A stretch of DNA of 36,029 nt from Melioribacter sp. Lineage in GTDB: Bacteria > Bacteroidota > Ignavibacteria > Ignavibacteriales > Melioribacteraceae. The DNA lies in NCBI GenBank assembly GCA_023250955.1, contig JAHEZQ010000039.1, forward strand, positions 1 to 36,029, read 5' to 3'. Below the pieces are notes generated by a model that was not told where the DNA came from, made no database searches, and worked only from the letters and a program-made list of their open reading frames with translations. The position numbers and the translations under genes are program-made. Positions 1 through 5,325 of this stretch are shown one piece after another (the stretch's first letter is position 1; each line of letters begins with the position of its first letter).

Positions 1-218
1 TTTTCATCGTCCGATAAACAAGGTCTGTGGTTTGGAATGCTAAGCACGTCCTTTAATTCAAATTGTACGTCAAAGTGACACCATTTGCATTTAGTATGCT
101 TATAGACTAATGCATATCAGGAGTTTGTTGGATGCGGTTTCCTAGTTTCATACTCGGTAAAATCGTGTGGGCGTTCTTTGCAGAGCTTTTCCCATGCTGC
201 CTTATTCATGTTTGCCAT
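1..218 (-). pseudogene. 5' part of small Cys protein gene, with nonsense codon
   Basis: This is the left copy of the start of the gene that is intact at 35766-35999/36008. It runs off the window edge. The A at 119 turns glycine codon 34 (GGA in the other copy) into TGA on the minus strand, so this copy would stop after 33 residues, before the CKWC cysteine pair. It is not a separate gene if the molecule is circular. It is either a population variant, a sequencing error, or a real difference between two terminal copies. Confidence 0.75.
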
Positions 219-239
219 TCTCCGCGCGCGTTTTTAATT
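1..239. repeat. Left copy of 239-bp terminal direct repeat
   Basis: Bases 1-239 repeat 35791-36029 with one difference that I can see, A at 119 against C at 35909. The junction lies inside overlapping leftward genes, and the gene order stays continuous when the ends are joined. This fits the assembly of a circular or circularly permuted genome. A true terminal repeat of the packaged DNA is the alternative. The mismatch argues against a purely exact assembly overlap. Confidence 0.93.
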
Positions 240-468
240 TGTCATCAGTGCAAACAAACGTTCTATGAAATGTAAAACTATCGTCCGGTTGAGCTTCAAT
301 AAGTTTCCCGCCCGACTTAATGCAATTGTGTCGAAGTTGAACATACTGAGGAGTGTAATTAATAGACGAAACAATGGTAATAGGAATATATGCAACAGAA
401 ATTAATAAGACACCGGCAAGCACGAAAAGTGTGAGTTCTACTATAAATTCATATAGATTATTAAACAT
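202..468 (-). CDS. Small membrane protein, function unknown
   Basis: 88 residues. One hydrophobic stretch at about residues 11-35 is a convincing membrane segment. It is followed by a polar tail with two cysteines and a charged C-terminus. I chose the ATG at 468 because AAGGAAGG lies a short distance upstream and the gene then overlaps the preceding gene by only 8 bp. A longer reading from 591 would overlap it by more than 130 bp. A signal-anchor with the tail outside is plausible, which would fit a lysis or superinfection role, but nothing specific shows it. It lies in the leftward small-gene cluster and overlaps the start of the next gene. Confidence 0.7.
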   Translation of the reverse strand: MFNNLYEFIVELTLFVLAGVLLISVAYIPITIVSSINYTPQYVQLRHNCIKSGGKLIEAQPDDSFTFHRTFVCTDDKLKTRAENGKHE

Positions 469-1303
469 CTTTGCCGCCTTCCTTATCAGCGCCCAATTCC
501 TTAGAAAAAATCTTATCAAGTAAAATGCAAGCCAAGTGCATTCCGGAAGCTGCAGCTGTATTGCCTCCTTCTTCTTTAATGAATCTAACAAACTGCGATC
601 GAAGTTCTTTCACCTTTTCGATAGGCACAACGCGAGCAACTGGCTTTTGACTGTTTGCGTATTTTTGCCCATTGAAAAAAAGTTGTCTCGCTCGATTCTC
701 TAGAGCTTTGTAGAAATAAGGATCCATACCTCGATAACTCTCCATAAACTCATCTACGTAATCGGGGTGCCAATTGGCGGGCTTGTCGGTTTCGGGCGGC
801 TTAGCTGGCTCCGGAAGAAAGTCTTTAAACGTAGAATCGGCATAAGGCGATCTTCTGTAATATGACGAGTTAACGTAATTAGCCAAAGAATCCAAAGGAG
901 TAGGCGTTCTATCAATCTGAATTTTTCGCGTACTCCAATCAATGTTATCTACGATTGCTTGTAGAACCGAATCGGTTTCGGGCGGCTTGGCTGACTTATC
1001 GCTGTATGGCGCGGGTTGCTTGGCTTCGGCTTCGAGTTGCATTTCATAAAGTTTTTCTGCCGGAGTTTTGTCGGATTCATTGGGCATATCCAGCATATCG
1101 CAGAATTTATTAGCTTTACGGATTCCTAATTTCTCTTCTGCTTCACGTCTTGAACGCGGCTTGGATTGAGCGGCTTCGAGTGCCTCTACTTTTTCACTTG
1201 TTTCAATAAAGCTGTCGAAAACGTAATCACGTAAATCATCTAGTCTTCTTTCTAATCTTTCTAATCTGGATAATCTGGATAATCTGTCATTGGTTTTGTT
1301 CAT
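461..1303 (-). CDS. Hypothetical coiled-coil protein (280 aa)
   Basis: I do not recognise the family. The N-terminus (about residues 8-45) is rich in Arg, Leu and Glu with heptad-like spacing (RLSRLERLERRL), so it is a likely coiled coil. The underlying DNA has a short tandem repeat near 1258-1287. The middle is proline-rich and polar and contains AKPPETD twice, from near-identical DNA at about 785-801 and 971-987. The C-terminal third looks helical. There is no signal peptide or membrane segment. The ATG overlaps the TGA of the upstream gene (ATGA), so translation is probably coupled. Its base composition is clearly richer in G+C than most of the window. Confidence 0.75.
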   Translation of the reverse strand: MNKTNDRLSRLSRLERLERRLDDLRDYVFDSFIETSEKVEALEAAQSKPRSRREAEEKLGIRKANKFCDMLDMPNESDKTPAEKLYEMQLEAEAKQPAPYSDKSAKPPETDSVLQAIVDNIDWSTRKIQIDRTPTPLDSLANYVNSSYYRRSPYADSTFKDFLPEPAKPPETDKPANWHPDYVDEFMESYRGMDPYFYKALENRARQLFFNGQKYANSQKPVARVVPIEKVKELRSQFVRFIKEEGGNTAAASGMHLACILLDKIFSKELGADKEGGKDV

Positions 1304-1515
1304 TTTACATTTTCTCCATCAAAAGGTTTAATTCCCCATTTATCGTCAATTTCTTTTTCTTTAGCATTAATTTTATTAGATTCTTCTTTTAAACTGCGCA
1401 TTTTTTTCATAACATCTAGCATATCATCGTTCATTATTACTGAGTTAATGAAAAATAAAGCAATTTCGGCGGCAATTTTTGTGTATTCAGCGTTAATTTC
1501 TTCTAGTCTAGTCAT
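1300..1515 (-). CDS. Small helical protein, unknown
   Basis: 71 residues from the ATG at 1515. I preferred it to an ATG at 1527 because GAGGA lies 6 bases upstream and overlaps the end of the preceding gene. The protein is mostly charged and helical, with a methionine-rich centre (residues 32-43), and probably folds as a helical hairpin or short coiled coil. No catalytic motif is visible. It sits between an RHH protein and the 280-residue coiled-coil protein and overlaps the latter by ATGA, so it belongs to the same transcript. Confidence 0.65.
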   Translation of the reverse strand: MTRLEEINAEYTKIAAEIALFFINSVIMNDDMLDVMKKMRSLKEESNKINAKEKEIDDKWGIKPFDGENVK

Positions 1516-1516
1516 T

Positions 1517-1723
1517 TTATTCCTCATCTACTTTAATAGCCTCTATAATTACTTCAGGCTTAGTTGTAATATTTAAAATATGGCGAATAAATTCAGATTT
1601 AGAAACAATTCTATCGGAATTTTCCATATTATTTAATTTTAGGAACTTGCAGTGAGCTTTGTGGATTTGTTTAAATAGATCTGCACTTAATCTTAATAAC
1701 ATGTTTTTATTTTTTTGAGACAT
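1517..1723 (-). CDS. Ribbon-helix-helix-like DNA-binding protein
   Basis: 68 residues. The pattern is a short basic start, a strand-like segment (NMLLRLSADLF, about residues 7-17), a helix, then a turn with SKSEFIRHIL (about 42-51). This matches the Arc/CopG ribbon-helix-helix layout, in which a dimer places the strand pair in the DNA major groove. AAAGGA from the end of the upstream endonuclease gene serves as ribosome binding site. It lies in the leftward early cluster and may autoregulate it. The assignment rests on pattern only, and another small helical fold is possible. Confidence 0.5.
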   Translation of the reverse strand: MSQKNKNMLLRLSADLFKQIHKAHCKFLKLNNMENSDRIVSKSEFIRHILNITTKPEVIIEAIKVDEE

Positions 1724-1725
1724 TT

Positions 1726-2355
1726 TTAGTTTCCTTTTCTAGTTTTAGACATTTTATCTTTAGTTTCTTGAGAATGTTTTTTACCCATTGCAGATTTAGA
1801 CATTTTACTTTTTGTCTCTTGAGAAAATTCTCTACCTTTCATGGATTTACTTATTTTATCTTTACTTTCTTGGGAAAGTTTTTTACCTTTTCTAGATTCA
1901 GATAATTTATTTTTAGTTTCTTGGGAACATTTTTTACCTAAACGGCGTTTGTTTCCTTTTAGAGCTTCAGATATTTTATCCTTAGTATCTTGAGAAAGCT
2001 TTTTACCTTTATGAGATTCAGATAATTTATTTTTAGTATCGTTTGACATTTTATGATTATCTCCGCCTTTTTTAATGTTATAGCCAAACATTCTATCTAA
2101 TGTATTTAATTCTTCAATATAAGTTTCTTCCAAATAATTACAAACAGAGAAAGAACTTGTTTGTGCAATAACTTCAAATTTGAAATTATCCATTCCATAT
2201 TTTTTGATAGAATTATAAAGATGTGGGGAATCATTTAGTTTGTTTTTTGAATTAGAAATATGCTGTTTCCATCTTTTTTCTGGTTTTTGAAAAGTTTGTC
2301 CAATATAAATTTTATTATTTATAATATTTGTTATTGTATAAATGTAATAATTCAA
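1726..2355 (-). CDS. GIY-YIG homing-type endonuclease with NUMOD3 repeats
   Basis: 209 residues. The N-terminal GIY-YIG nuclease domain (about 1-100) shows YIYTITN at 4-10, IYIGQT at 16-21, the expected catalytic arginine in KRWKQH (R28) and the metal-binding glutamate in LEETYIE (E76/E77). From residue 103 to the end there are six roughly 17-residue repeats of the type SQETKxKxSxxxKGKK, the NUMOD3 DNA-binding motif. It starts with TTG placed directly after the TAA of the upstream gene, with AAAGGA just upstream. Its first 102 residues are about 80% identical by eye to the product of 3266-3946. Unlike that paralogue it stops after the repeats and lacks a C-terminal helix-turn-helix. It is probably a free-standing homing endonuclease. 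Confidence 0.9.
   Translation of the reverse strand: MNYYIYTITNIINNKIYIGQTFQKPEKRWKQHISNSKNKLNDSPHLYNSIKKYGMDNFKFEVIAQTSSFSVCNYLEETYIEELNTLDRMFGYNIKKGGDNHKMSNDTKNKLSESHKGKKLSQDTKDKISEALKGNKRRLGKKCSQETKNKLSESRKGKKLSQESKDKISKSMKGREFSQETKSKMSKSAMGKKHSQETKDKMSKTRKGN
1729..2049 (-). repeat. Tandem ~51-bp units encoding six NUMOD3 motifs
   Basis: The 3' half of the GIY-YIG gene is built of about six imperfect units of roughly 51 bp, each encoding a SQETK...KGKK motif, with one 6-residue insertion between units. These repeats bind DNA in homing endonucleases, and their similarity would allow copy number to change by slippage or unequal recombination. Confidence 0.85.
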
Positions 2356-2360
2356 TTAAT
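2337..2360 (-). repeat. Start-site repeat, copy A (24 bp)
   Basis: The block covering the TTG start and first codons of the GIY-YIG gene is identical over 24 bp to 3928-3951 and 35127-35150. The other two copies share 29 bp. It holds the TTG start, and in the longer copies the AAGGA ribosome binding site as well. Confidence 0.85.
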
Positions 2361-2865
2361 ATCCTTTAAGTATCTTCTTATTTAAAATGAGAGGTTCATC
2401 AAGATTATTATTTAAATGATCATCTAGTTTATCAATATTTAAATCAGATGGTATTGATTCATTTTTAATTTTATATAAAAATGAAACATATTCTTTTTCT
2501 GTCATATGACAACCTTTATTTAAATAAACTTTAGAATTTGAATTCATTGGATAAACGTAAAAATATTTATATAATCCAAATTCGTCAACTTTATTATTAA
2601 ATCTATTTAAACCTGGAAAAAAATAATAAACTAAAAAATAAGGAATATTTAATTTTTTAGCAATTTTTAATTGACATTTTATTTGAAAATTATTTAAATC
2701 TGTTTTATAGTGGAAACCATGTTTTGTTTCCACCATTATTTGAGGCTCACAATTTTGATCATATTCTATCATGTCGACATCCGTTGCATATAGTTTTGCT
2801 CCCCATTTTCTGTGATTATCATTATATTCTTCATTTGTAAAGTTTAAGAGTTTTTCTATTGTCAT
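2356..2865 (-). CDS. PD-(D/E)XK-like nuclease
   Basis: 169 residues. The segment at residues 20-50 reads KWG....YATDVDMIEYD....PQIMVETKHG, with acidic residues D29/D31 followed by E46-x-K48. This is the core of the PD-(D/E)XK nuclease fold, and a Gln-rich helix at about 60-70 fits the usual helix after that core. The C-terminal 60 residues are polar and unassigned. No good ribosome binding site precedes the ATG. The gene abuts a GIY-YIG gene (stop TAA, then TTG) and lies between two GIY-YIG paralogues, so a part in homing, host DNA breakdown or repair is possible. The family call comes from motif geometry only. Confidence 0.6.
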   Translation of the reverse strand: MTIEKLLNFTNEEYNDNHRKWGAKLYATDVDMIEYDQNCEPQIMVETKHGFHYKTDLNNFQIKCQLKIAKKLNIPYFLVYYFFPGLNRFNNKVDEFGLYKYFYVYPMNSNSKVYLNKGCHMTEKEYVSFLYKIKNESIPSDLNIDKLDDHLNNNLDEPLILNKKILKGY

Positions 2866-2932
2866 ACATATATATCATGTAATGCACAGATATACAAAAT
2901 ATTTTAAATAAAAGTGAAAATAAATTTAATAA

Positions 2933-2948
2933 TAAAAATTTTTCATTT
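2933..2948. repeat. 16-bp inverted repeat, left arm
   Basis: This arm (TAAAAATTTTTCATTT) is the exact reverse complement of 3136-3151. The arms are 187 bp apart and enclose the GC-rich stretch. The AAAAATTTTT core is itself palindromic. Confidence 0.85.
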
Positions 2949-2971
2949 GTCGAGCATTGTTTTTATTTAAA

Positions 2972-3028
2972 CTCGCGCGCGCTCCCGCGTGTGCCTGCGC
3001 GTGTACCTGTGTGCGTGCCCGCGGGCGT
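2972..3028. other. Alternating purine-pyrimidine GC stretch (Z-DNA-like)
   Basis: About 57 bases made mostly of CG, TG and CA steps, for example CGCGCGCGC followed by GTGTG and GCGTG runs, stand out sharply from AT-rich flanks. Alternating purine-pyrimidine DNA of this kind can adopt the Z form under negative supercoiling. No open reading frame explains it. Confidence 0.8.
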
Positions 3029-3135
3029 AAGATCTTATATATACGGAAAGCAATTCGTAGTTCCTCCGAATATCATCCGTTGGATTTTATTTTCCTTCGT
3101 CAAATTTTCATAAATTCAAATTTACTTGAAAAATA

Positions 3136-3151
3136 AAATGAAAAATTTTTA
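3136..3151. repeat. 16-bp inverted repeat, right arm
   Basis: Exact reverse complement of 2933-2948. It lies next to the G6 tract of the adjacent stem-loop. Confidence 0.85.
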
Positions 3152-3153
3152 CT

Positions 3154-3220
3154 GGGGGGAATATTTAATGTTTTTTGTTGATAACGAATATTTTATTCGG
3201 GATAAATACTAGACCCCCCC
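3154..3220. other. Nested stem-loop with G6/C6 base
   Basis: GGGGGG at 3154-3159 can pair with CCCCCC at 3215-3220, and TATTTA at 3162-3167 with TAAATA at 3203-3208. Inside lies a second hairpin, CGAATA (3185-3190) with TATTCG (3194-3199) and a 3-base loop. Downstream on the plus strand are A and C runs rather than a T tract, so it is not a standard terminator in that direction. Confidence 0.55.
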
Positions 3221-3265
3221 GAAAAAACCCCAAAAATTCGTGGTTTCTTTTTGACTTTAATGCTT

Positions 3266-3946
3266 TTAATTTAAACGTGTAACTTTATATTTCTTGTTGA
3301 TTATTTTATTTTTGCTTATTGCTCTAGAAATGTAGGTTTTAGATACTTTTAACGCTTTTGCAGCATCTAAATTTGATTCATAAACTGTTTCAATGCTAGT
3401 TTCTAATTCTGTGACAAGAACAGTTTTAAAAGAATTTTTATTACCTTTTTTAGCTTCAGATAATTTATTTTTAGTTTCTTGAGAAAATTTTATACCTTTT
3501 CTAGCTATACCTATTTTATTTTTATGTTCTTGAGAAATTTTTATACCTTTTTTAGCTGTAGACATTTTATTTTTAGTATCTTGAGAAAATTTTTTACCTT
3601 TGTGAGCTTTGGACATTTTGTCTTTACTTTCTTGAGAGAGTTTATGATTATCTCCGCCTTTTTTAATATTATAGCCAAAATTTCTATCAGTAGATTTAAA
3701 TTCTTCAATATAAGTCTCTTCCAAATAATTACAAACAGATAAAGAACTTGTTTGAGCTATTACTTCAAATTTAAAATTATCTATTCCATGTTTAATCATG
3801 GACGAATAAAGGTGTGGAGATTTGTTTGGTTTACATTTTGAATAATAAATATGCTGATTCCATCTTCTTTCTGGTTTTTGAAAAGTTTGTCCAACATATA
3901 TTTTATTATTAATTGTATTTGTTATTGTATAAATGTAATAATTCAA
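3266..3946 (-). CDS. GIY-YIG homing-type endonuclease with NUMOD3 and NUMOD1-like parts
   Basis: 226 residues. The GIY-YIG domain (1-100) has YIYTITN, IYVGQT, the catalytic arginine in RRWNQH (R28) and the metal-binding glutamate in LEETYIE. Four NUMOD3 repeats follow at 103-170. The C-terminus (about 187-222) contains [20 protein letters not shown], a helix-turn-helix of the NUMOD1 type for extra DNA contacts. The start is TTG with AAGGA a few bases upstream. It is a close paralogue of the 1726-2355 product, and with its complete C-terminus it is the better candidate for an active enzyme. It is the first leftward gene, reading away from the divergent promoter region at 3947-4020. Confidence 0.9.
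   Translation of the reverse strand: MNYYIYTITNTINNKIYVGQTFQKPERRWNQHIYYSKCKPNKSPHLYSSMIKHGIDNFKFEVIAQTSSLSVCNYLEETYIEEFKSTDRNFGYNIKKGGDNHKLSQESKDKMSKAHKGKKFSQDTKNKMSTAKKGIKISQEHKNKIGIARKGIKFSQETKNKLSEAKKGNKNSFKTVLVTELETSIETVYESNLDAAKALKVSKTYISRAISKNKIINKKYKVTRLN
3437..3640 (-). repeat. Tandem units encoding four NUMOD3 motifs
   Basis: Four imperfect roughly 51-bp units encode SQ..K.K...A.KG.K motifs in the middle of the endonuclease. They match the units at 1729-2049 but are fewer. Confidence 0.8.
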
Positions 3947-3956
3947 TTAATTCCTT
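3928..3956 (-). repeat. Start-site repeat, copy B (29 bp)
   Basis: This block is identical over 29 bp to 35127-35155 and over 24 bp to 2337-2360. On the minus strand it reads AAGGAATTAATTG and on into six codons (MNYYIY). It carries the ribosome binding site, the TTG start and the first residues of the endonuclease. Confidence 0.9.
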
Positions 3957-3986
3957 TTTAAATATCTATAATAGAATGTGATACAA

Positions 3987-4015
3987 TTGATACATAAGAT
4001 ATATTTTCTTATAAT
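3987..4015 (+). promoter_or_regulatory. Near-consensus sigma70 promoter with operator-like dyad
   Basis: TTGATA (3987-3992), a 17-base spacer and TATAAT (4010-4015) make the best sigma70-type promoter I noticed in the window. Transcription would begin near 4022 and read the membrane peptide and lipoprotein genes. An inverted repeat, ATAAGA (3994-3999) with TCTTAT (4007-4012), fills the spacer and enters the -10 box, where a bound dimeric repressor would block RNA polymerase. The two RHH-like proteins in the window are possible ligands, by inference only. Confidence 0.6.
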
Positions 4016-4176
4016 ATAAAGGAATCTAATTAGAATAAAGTTTTAAAACGTTTTTGAGATTGGATGAGTACTTGGTTGATTCTTCTCTAAAAGTTAATTT
4101 AAACTTAATACAAAAGGAAGAAACTAGGTTGACATTTGTTAGCCGAGGATACAGATTGATTTTTAGGAGAGAGAAA

Positions 4177-4278
4177 ATGTTTAATATACTTGGTGGAATG
4201 TTTTTGTTTTTTATGTTGGTGATTGTTCCTTTTGCTCAATTAATTACTGGATTAGCTGAATCGGAGAAAAAGAAATGA
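4177..4278 (+). CDS. Tiny single-span membrane protein (33 aa)
   Basis: The ATG at 4177 has a strong ribosome binding site (AGGAGAG) 6-7 bases upstream. The frame is open further up to a TTG at 4054, but that start lacks such a site. The product is 33 residues with one hydrophobic helix (about residues 5-27) and a KKK end, so the C-terminus probably faces the cytoplasm. Its TGA overlaps the ATG of the lipoprotein gene (ATGA), so the two are translationally coupled. The pair, read from its own strong promoter, looks like a cell-envelope cassette such as superinfection exclusion or lysis. No family is recognised. Confidence 0.6.
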   Translation: MFNILGGMFLFFMLVIVPFAQLITGLAESEKKK

Positions 4279-4604
4279 AAAAACTATTATTGATTATTAT
4301 TTTAATGTTAGTTGGTTGTACGAATACTTTAAGTTCTAGTGAAGATGAATTTAAAAAGATTGATTTGTGTTCAAATAAATATGATGAAGTTAATAAAGTA
4401 TATAAAATTGAATTTCCTGGAAAAAGTTCTGAAGAATTAATTAAAAATACTTGGATTGAAAAATGTGATGATAAATCTTGTTATGTATATAATGGTTATG
4501 TATCTAATAATATTGCTGGTGATAGAAAATATTATAATGGATATGTAGAAGTTTCTTTTAATAATCAAGAATGTAAAGATTATTATATTGTTTATTTGGA
4601 ATGA
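4275..4604 (+). CDS. Predicted lipoprotein
   Basis: 109 residues. A classic lipoprotein signal (MKKLLLIIILMLVGC) ends in the lipobox LVGC, so C15 would be lipidated after cleavage by signal peptidase II. The mature part is about 95 residues, polar, with four further cysteines (DLCSNK, EKCDDKSC, QECKD) that could form disulphides outside the cytoplasm. Phage lipoproteins of this size include receptor-masking superinfection exclusion proteins and outer-membrane spanins. The coupled upstream membrane peptide is too short for a normal inner-membrane spanin, and the independent promoter fits expression outside the lytic programme. I favour an exclusion or conversion role, with low certainty. Confidence 0.75.
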   Translation: MKKLLLIIILMLVGCTNTLSSSEDEFKKIDLCSNKYDEVNKVYKIEFPGKSSEELIKNTWIEKCDDKSCYVYNGYVSNNIAGDRKYYNGYVEVSFNNQECKDYYIVYLE

Positions 4605-4756
4605 GAATATAATAAGGTAGGTAAATGTAGTTTTTGGGGCGGGACTTGTTTTAACCCAGAGATACTCAGGAAAAAACCTCACTAAGAGATAGAGAAAAGA
4701 AACTTTTATATAATCATTAATATTTAAAACAAATACAAAAAAATCACAAACCGACT

Positions 4757-4791
4757 CTTCTCCCCACAGCGCGGAGCGCGCATGGGGGAAG
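4757..4791. other. GC-rich hairpin
   Basis: CTTC-CCCCA (4757-4766, one bulged T) pairs with TGGGG-GAAG (4783-4791). Inside it GCGCG (4769-4773) pairs with CGCGC (4777-4781) around a GAG loop. GCGGAGCG occurs in the loop region and again at 4791-4798. This very stable structure could act as a single-strand initiation site or an RNA element. Confidence 0.6.
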
Positions 4792-4833
4792 CGGAGCGAA
4801 GCGGGTCCGGGATGTCTGTTTATACCGGTTCCC

Positions 4834-4930
4834 GGGTTTCCGGTTACCTTGGGAGCCGGAAACCGGAAACCAACTTTTATCGAGGTTTTTTCAAAAAAGC
4901 ATTGAAATAGAAAATTGTATCCGGAAACCC
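4834..4930. repeat. Iteron-like CCGGAAACC repeats
   Basis: The sites are GGGTTTCCGG at 4834-4843 (inverted), CCGGAAACC at 4856-4864, an overlapping copy at 4863-4871, and CCGGAAACCC at 4921-4930, the exact reverse complement of the first. Four copies within 100 bases suggest binding sites for a replication initiator or for the RHH regulator encoded just downstream. Confidence 0.6.
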
Positions 4931-5039
4931 AAATTGTTAACCATAATAAAAAAATTTTTTATATAAAGTCGAGATACAACTAATTGTAAGACATATAAAT
5001 AAGAATCATTCAATTCCTAAAATCCCGTCCAGGATATTC

Positions 5040-5068
5040 AAAACCCGCCTTAAATAAGCGGGTTTTTT
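5040..5068 (+). terminator. Rho-independent terminator
   Basis: AAAACCCGC (5040-5048) pairs with GCGGGTTTT (5058-5066) around a 9-base loop, followed by a T-rich tract. It would stop rightward transcripts coming from the putative origin about 60 bases before the RHH gene. It therefore either ends a short untranslated RNA or insulates the replication operon. It shares the ACCCG...CGGGT theme with the terminator after that operon. Confidence 0.75.
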
Positions 5069-5127
5069 ATTTTTTAAACTATTTTAATTTTATTTTTAAA
5101 AATGTATGCATAAGAAGGTATTCTGTT

Positions 5128-5325
5128 ATGAGACAAAAGAATATCACCTTTAAAGATGAGGAAGGTTTAAATGAAAAACTCATCATACTTTCTAAAAAAT
5201 GCCGAATTCAAAAATCGACTTTAATTAGAATTTTATTAAATAAACAATTAGAAGCCGTCAATGAGTCTGGACAACTTATTGATTTATCCAAAAAGGAATT
5301 GAATGACTCATACGAAACAGAATGA
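5128..5325 (+). CDS. Ribbon-helix-helix (CopG-like) regulator
   Basis: 65 residues. KNITFKD at 4-10 is strand-like. It is followed by a helix (EGLNEKLIILSKKC), a turn and a second helix beginning RIQKSTLIRILLNKQLE at about 26-42. This is the strand-helix-helix pattern of CopG/Arc repressors, followed by a polar tail. AGAAGG lies 9-10 bases before the ATG. The gene overlaps the RepA-type gene by 23 bp and comes first in the operon, just as small RHH repressors precede initiator genes in some plasmids and set copy number. The CCGGAAACC sites or the promoter region are its likely targets, by inference. Confidence 0.6.
   Translation: MRQKNITFKDEEGLNEKLIILSKKCRIQKSTLIRILLNKQLEAVNESGQLIDLSKKELNDSYETE

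Larger units (their letters stand above)
2866..3265. other. Non-coding island with strong repeats and GC-rich core
   Basis: I see no convincing gene in these 400 bases. They contain a GC-rich, largely alternating purine-pyrimidine stretch (2972-3028), a 16-bp inverted repeat (2933-2948 with 3136-3151) around it, and a nested stem-loop bounded by G6 and C6 tracts (3154-3220). Such structure in otherwise AT-rich sequence could be an origin, a regulatory RNA, a packaging site or the remains of a mobile element. Nothing decides between these. Confidence 0.7.
4605..5039. other. Non-coding region with putative replication origin
   Basis: This stretch before the RHH-RepA operon holds no convincing gene. 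It contains, in order, a GC-rich hairpin (4757-4791), repeats of CCGGAAACC in both orientations (4834-4930), a T6-C-A6 dyad (4886-4898) and an AT-only tract with A7T6 (4944-4966). Repeated protein-binding sites beside an easily melted AT tract, directly upstream of a RepA-type ATPase gene, is the layout of an iteron plasmid origin. No clear DnaA box is seen. Origin function is inferred. Confidence 0.5.

Noticed and set aside
1729-2049. Possible CRISPR-like array
   Set aside because: The roughly 51-bp units are imperfect, lack unique spacers and encode NUMOD3 motifs.
4054-4176. N-terminal extension of the 33-residue membrane protein from a TTG at 4054
   Set aside because: No ribosome binding site at the TTG, while AGGAGAG lies at the right distance before the ATG at 4177.
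4782-4910. A 42-codon rightward frame through the iteron-like repeats with a GGAG before its ATG
   Set aside because: It is built from the GC hairpin and repeat DNA, has no recognisable pattern, and is more simply a by-product of that composition.
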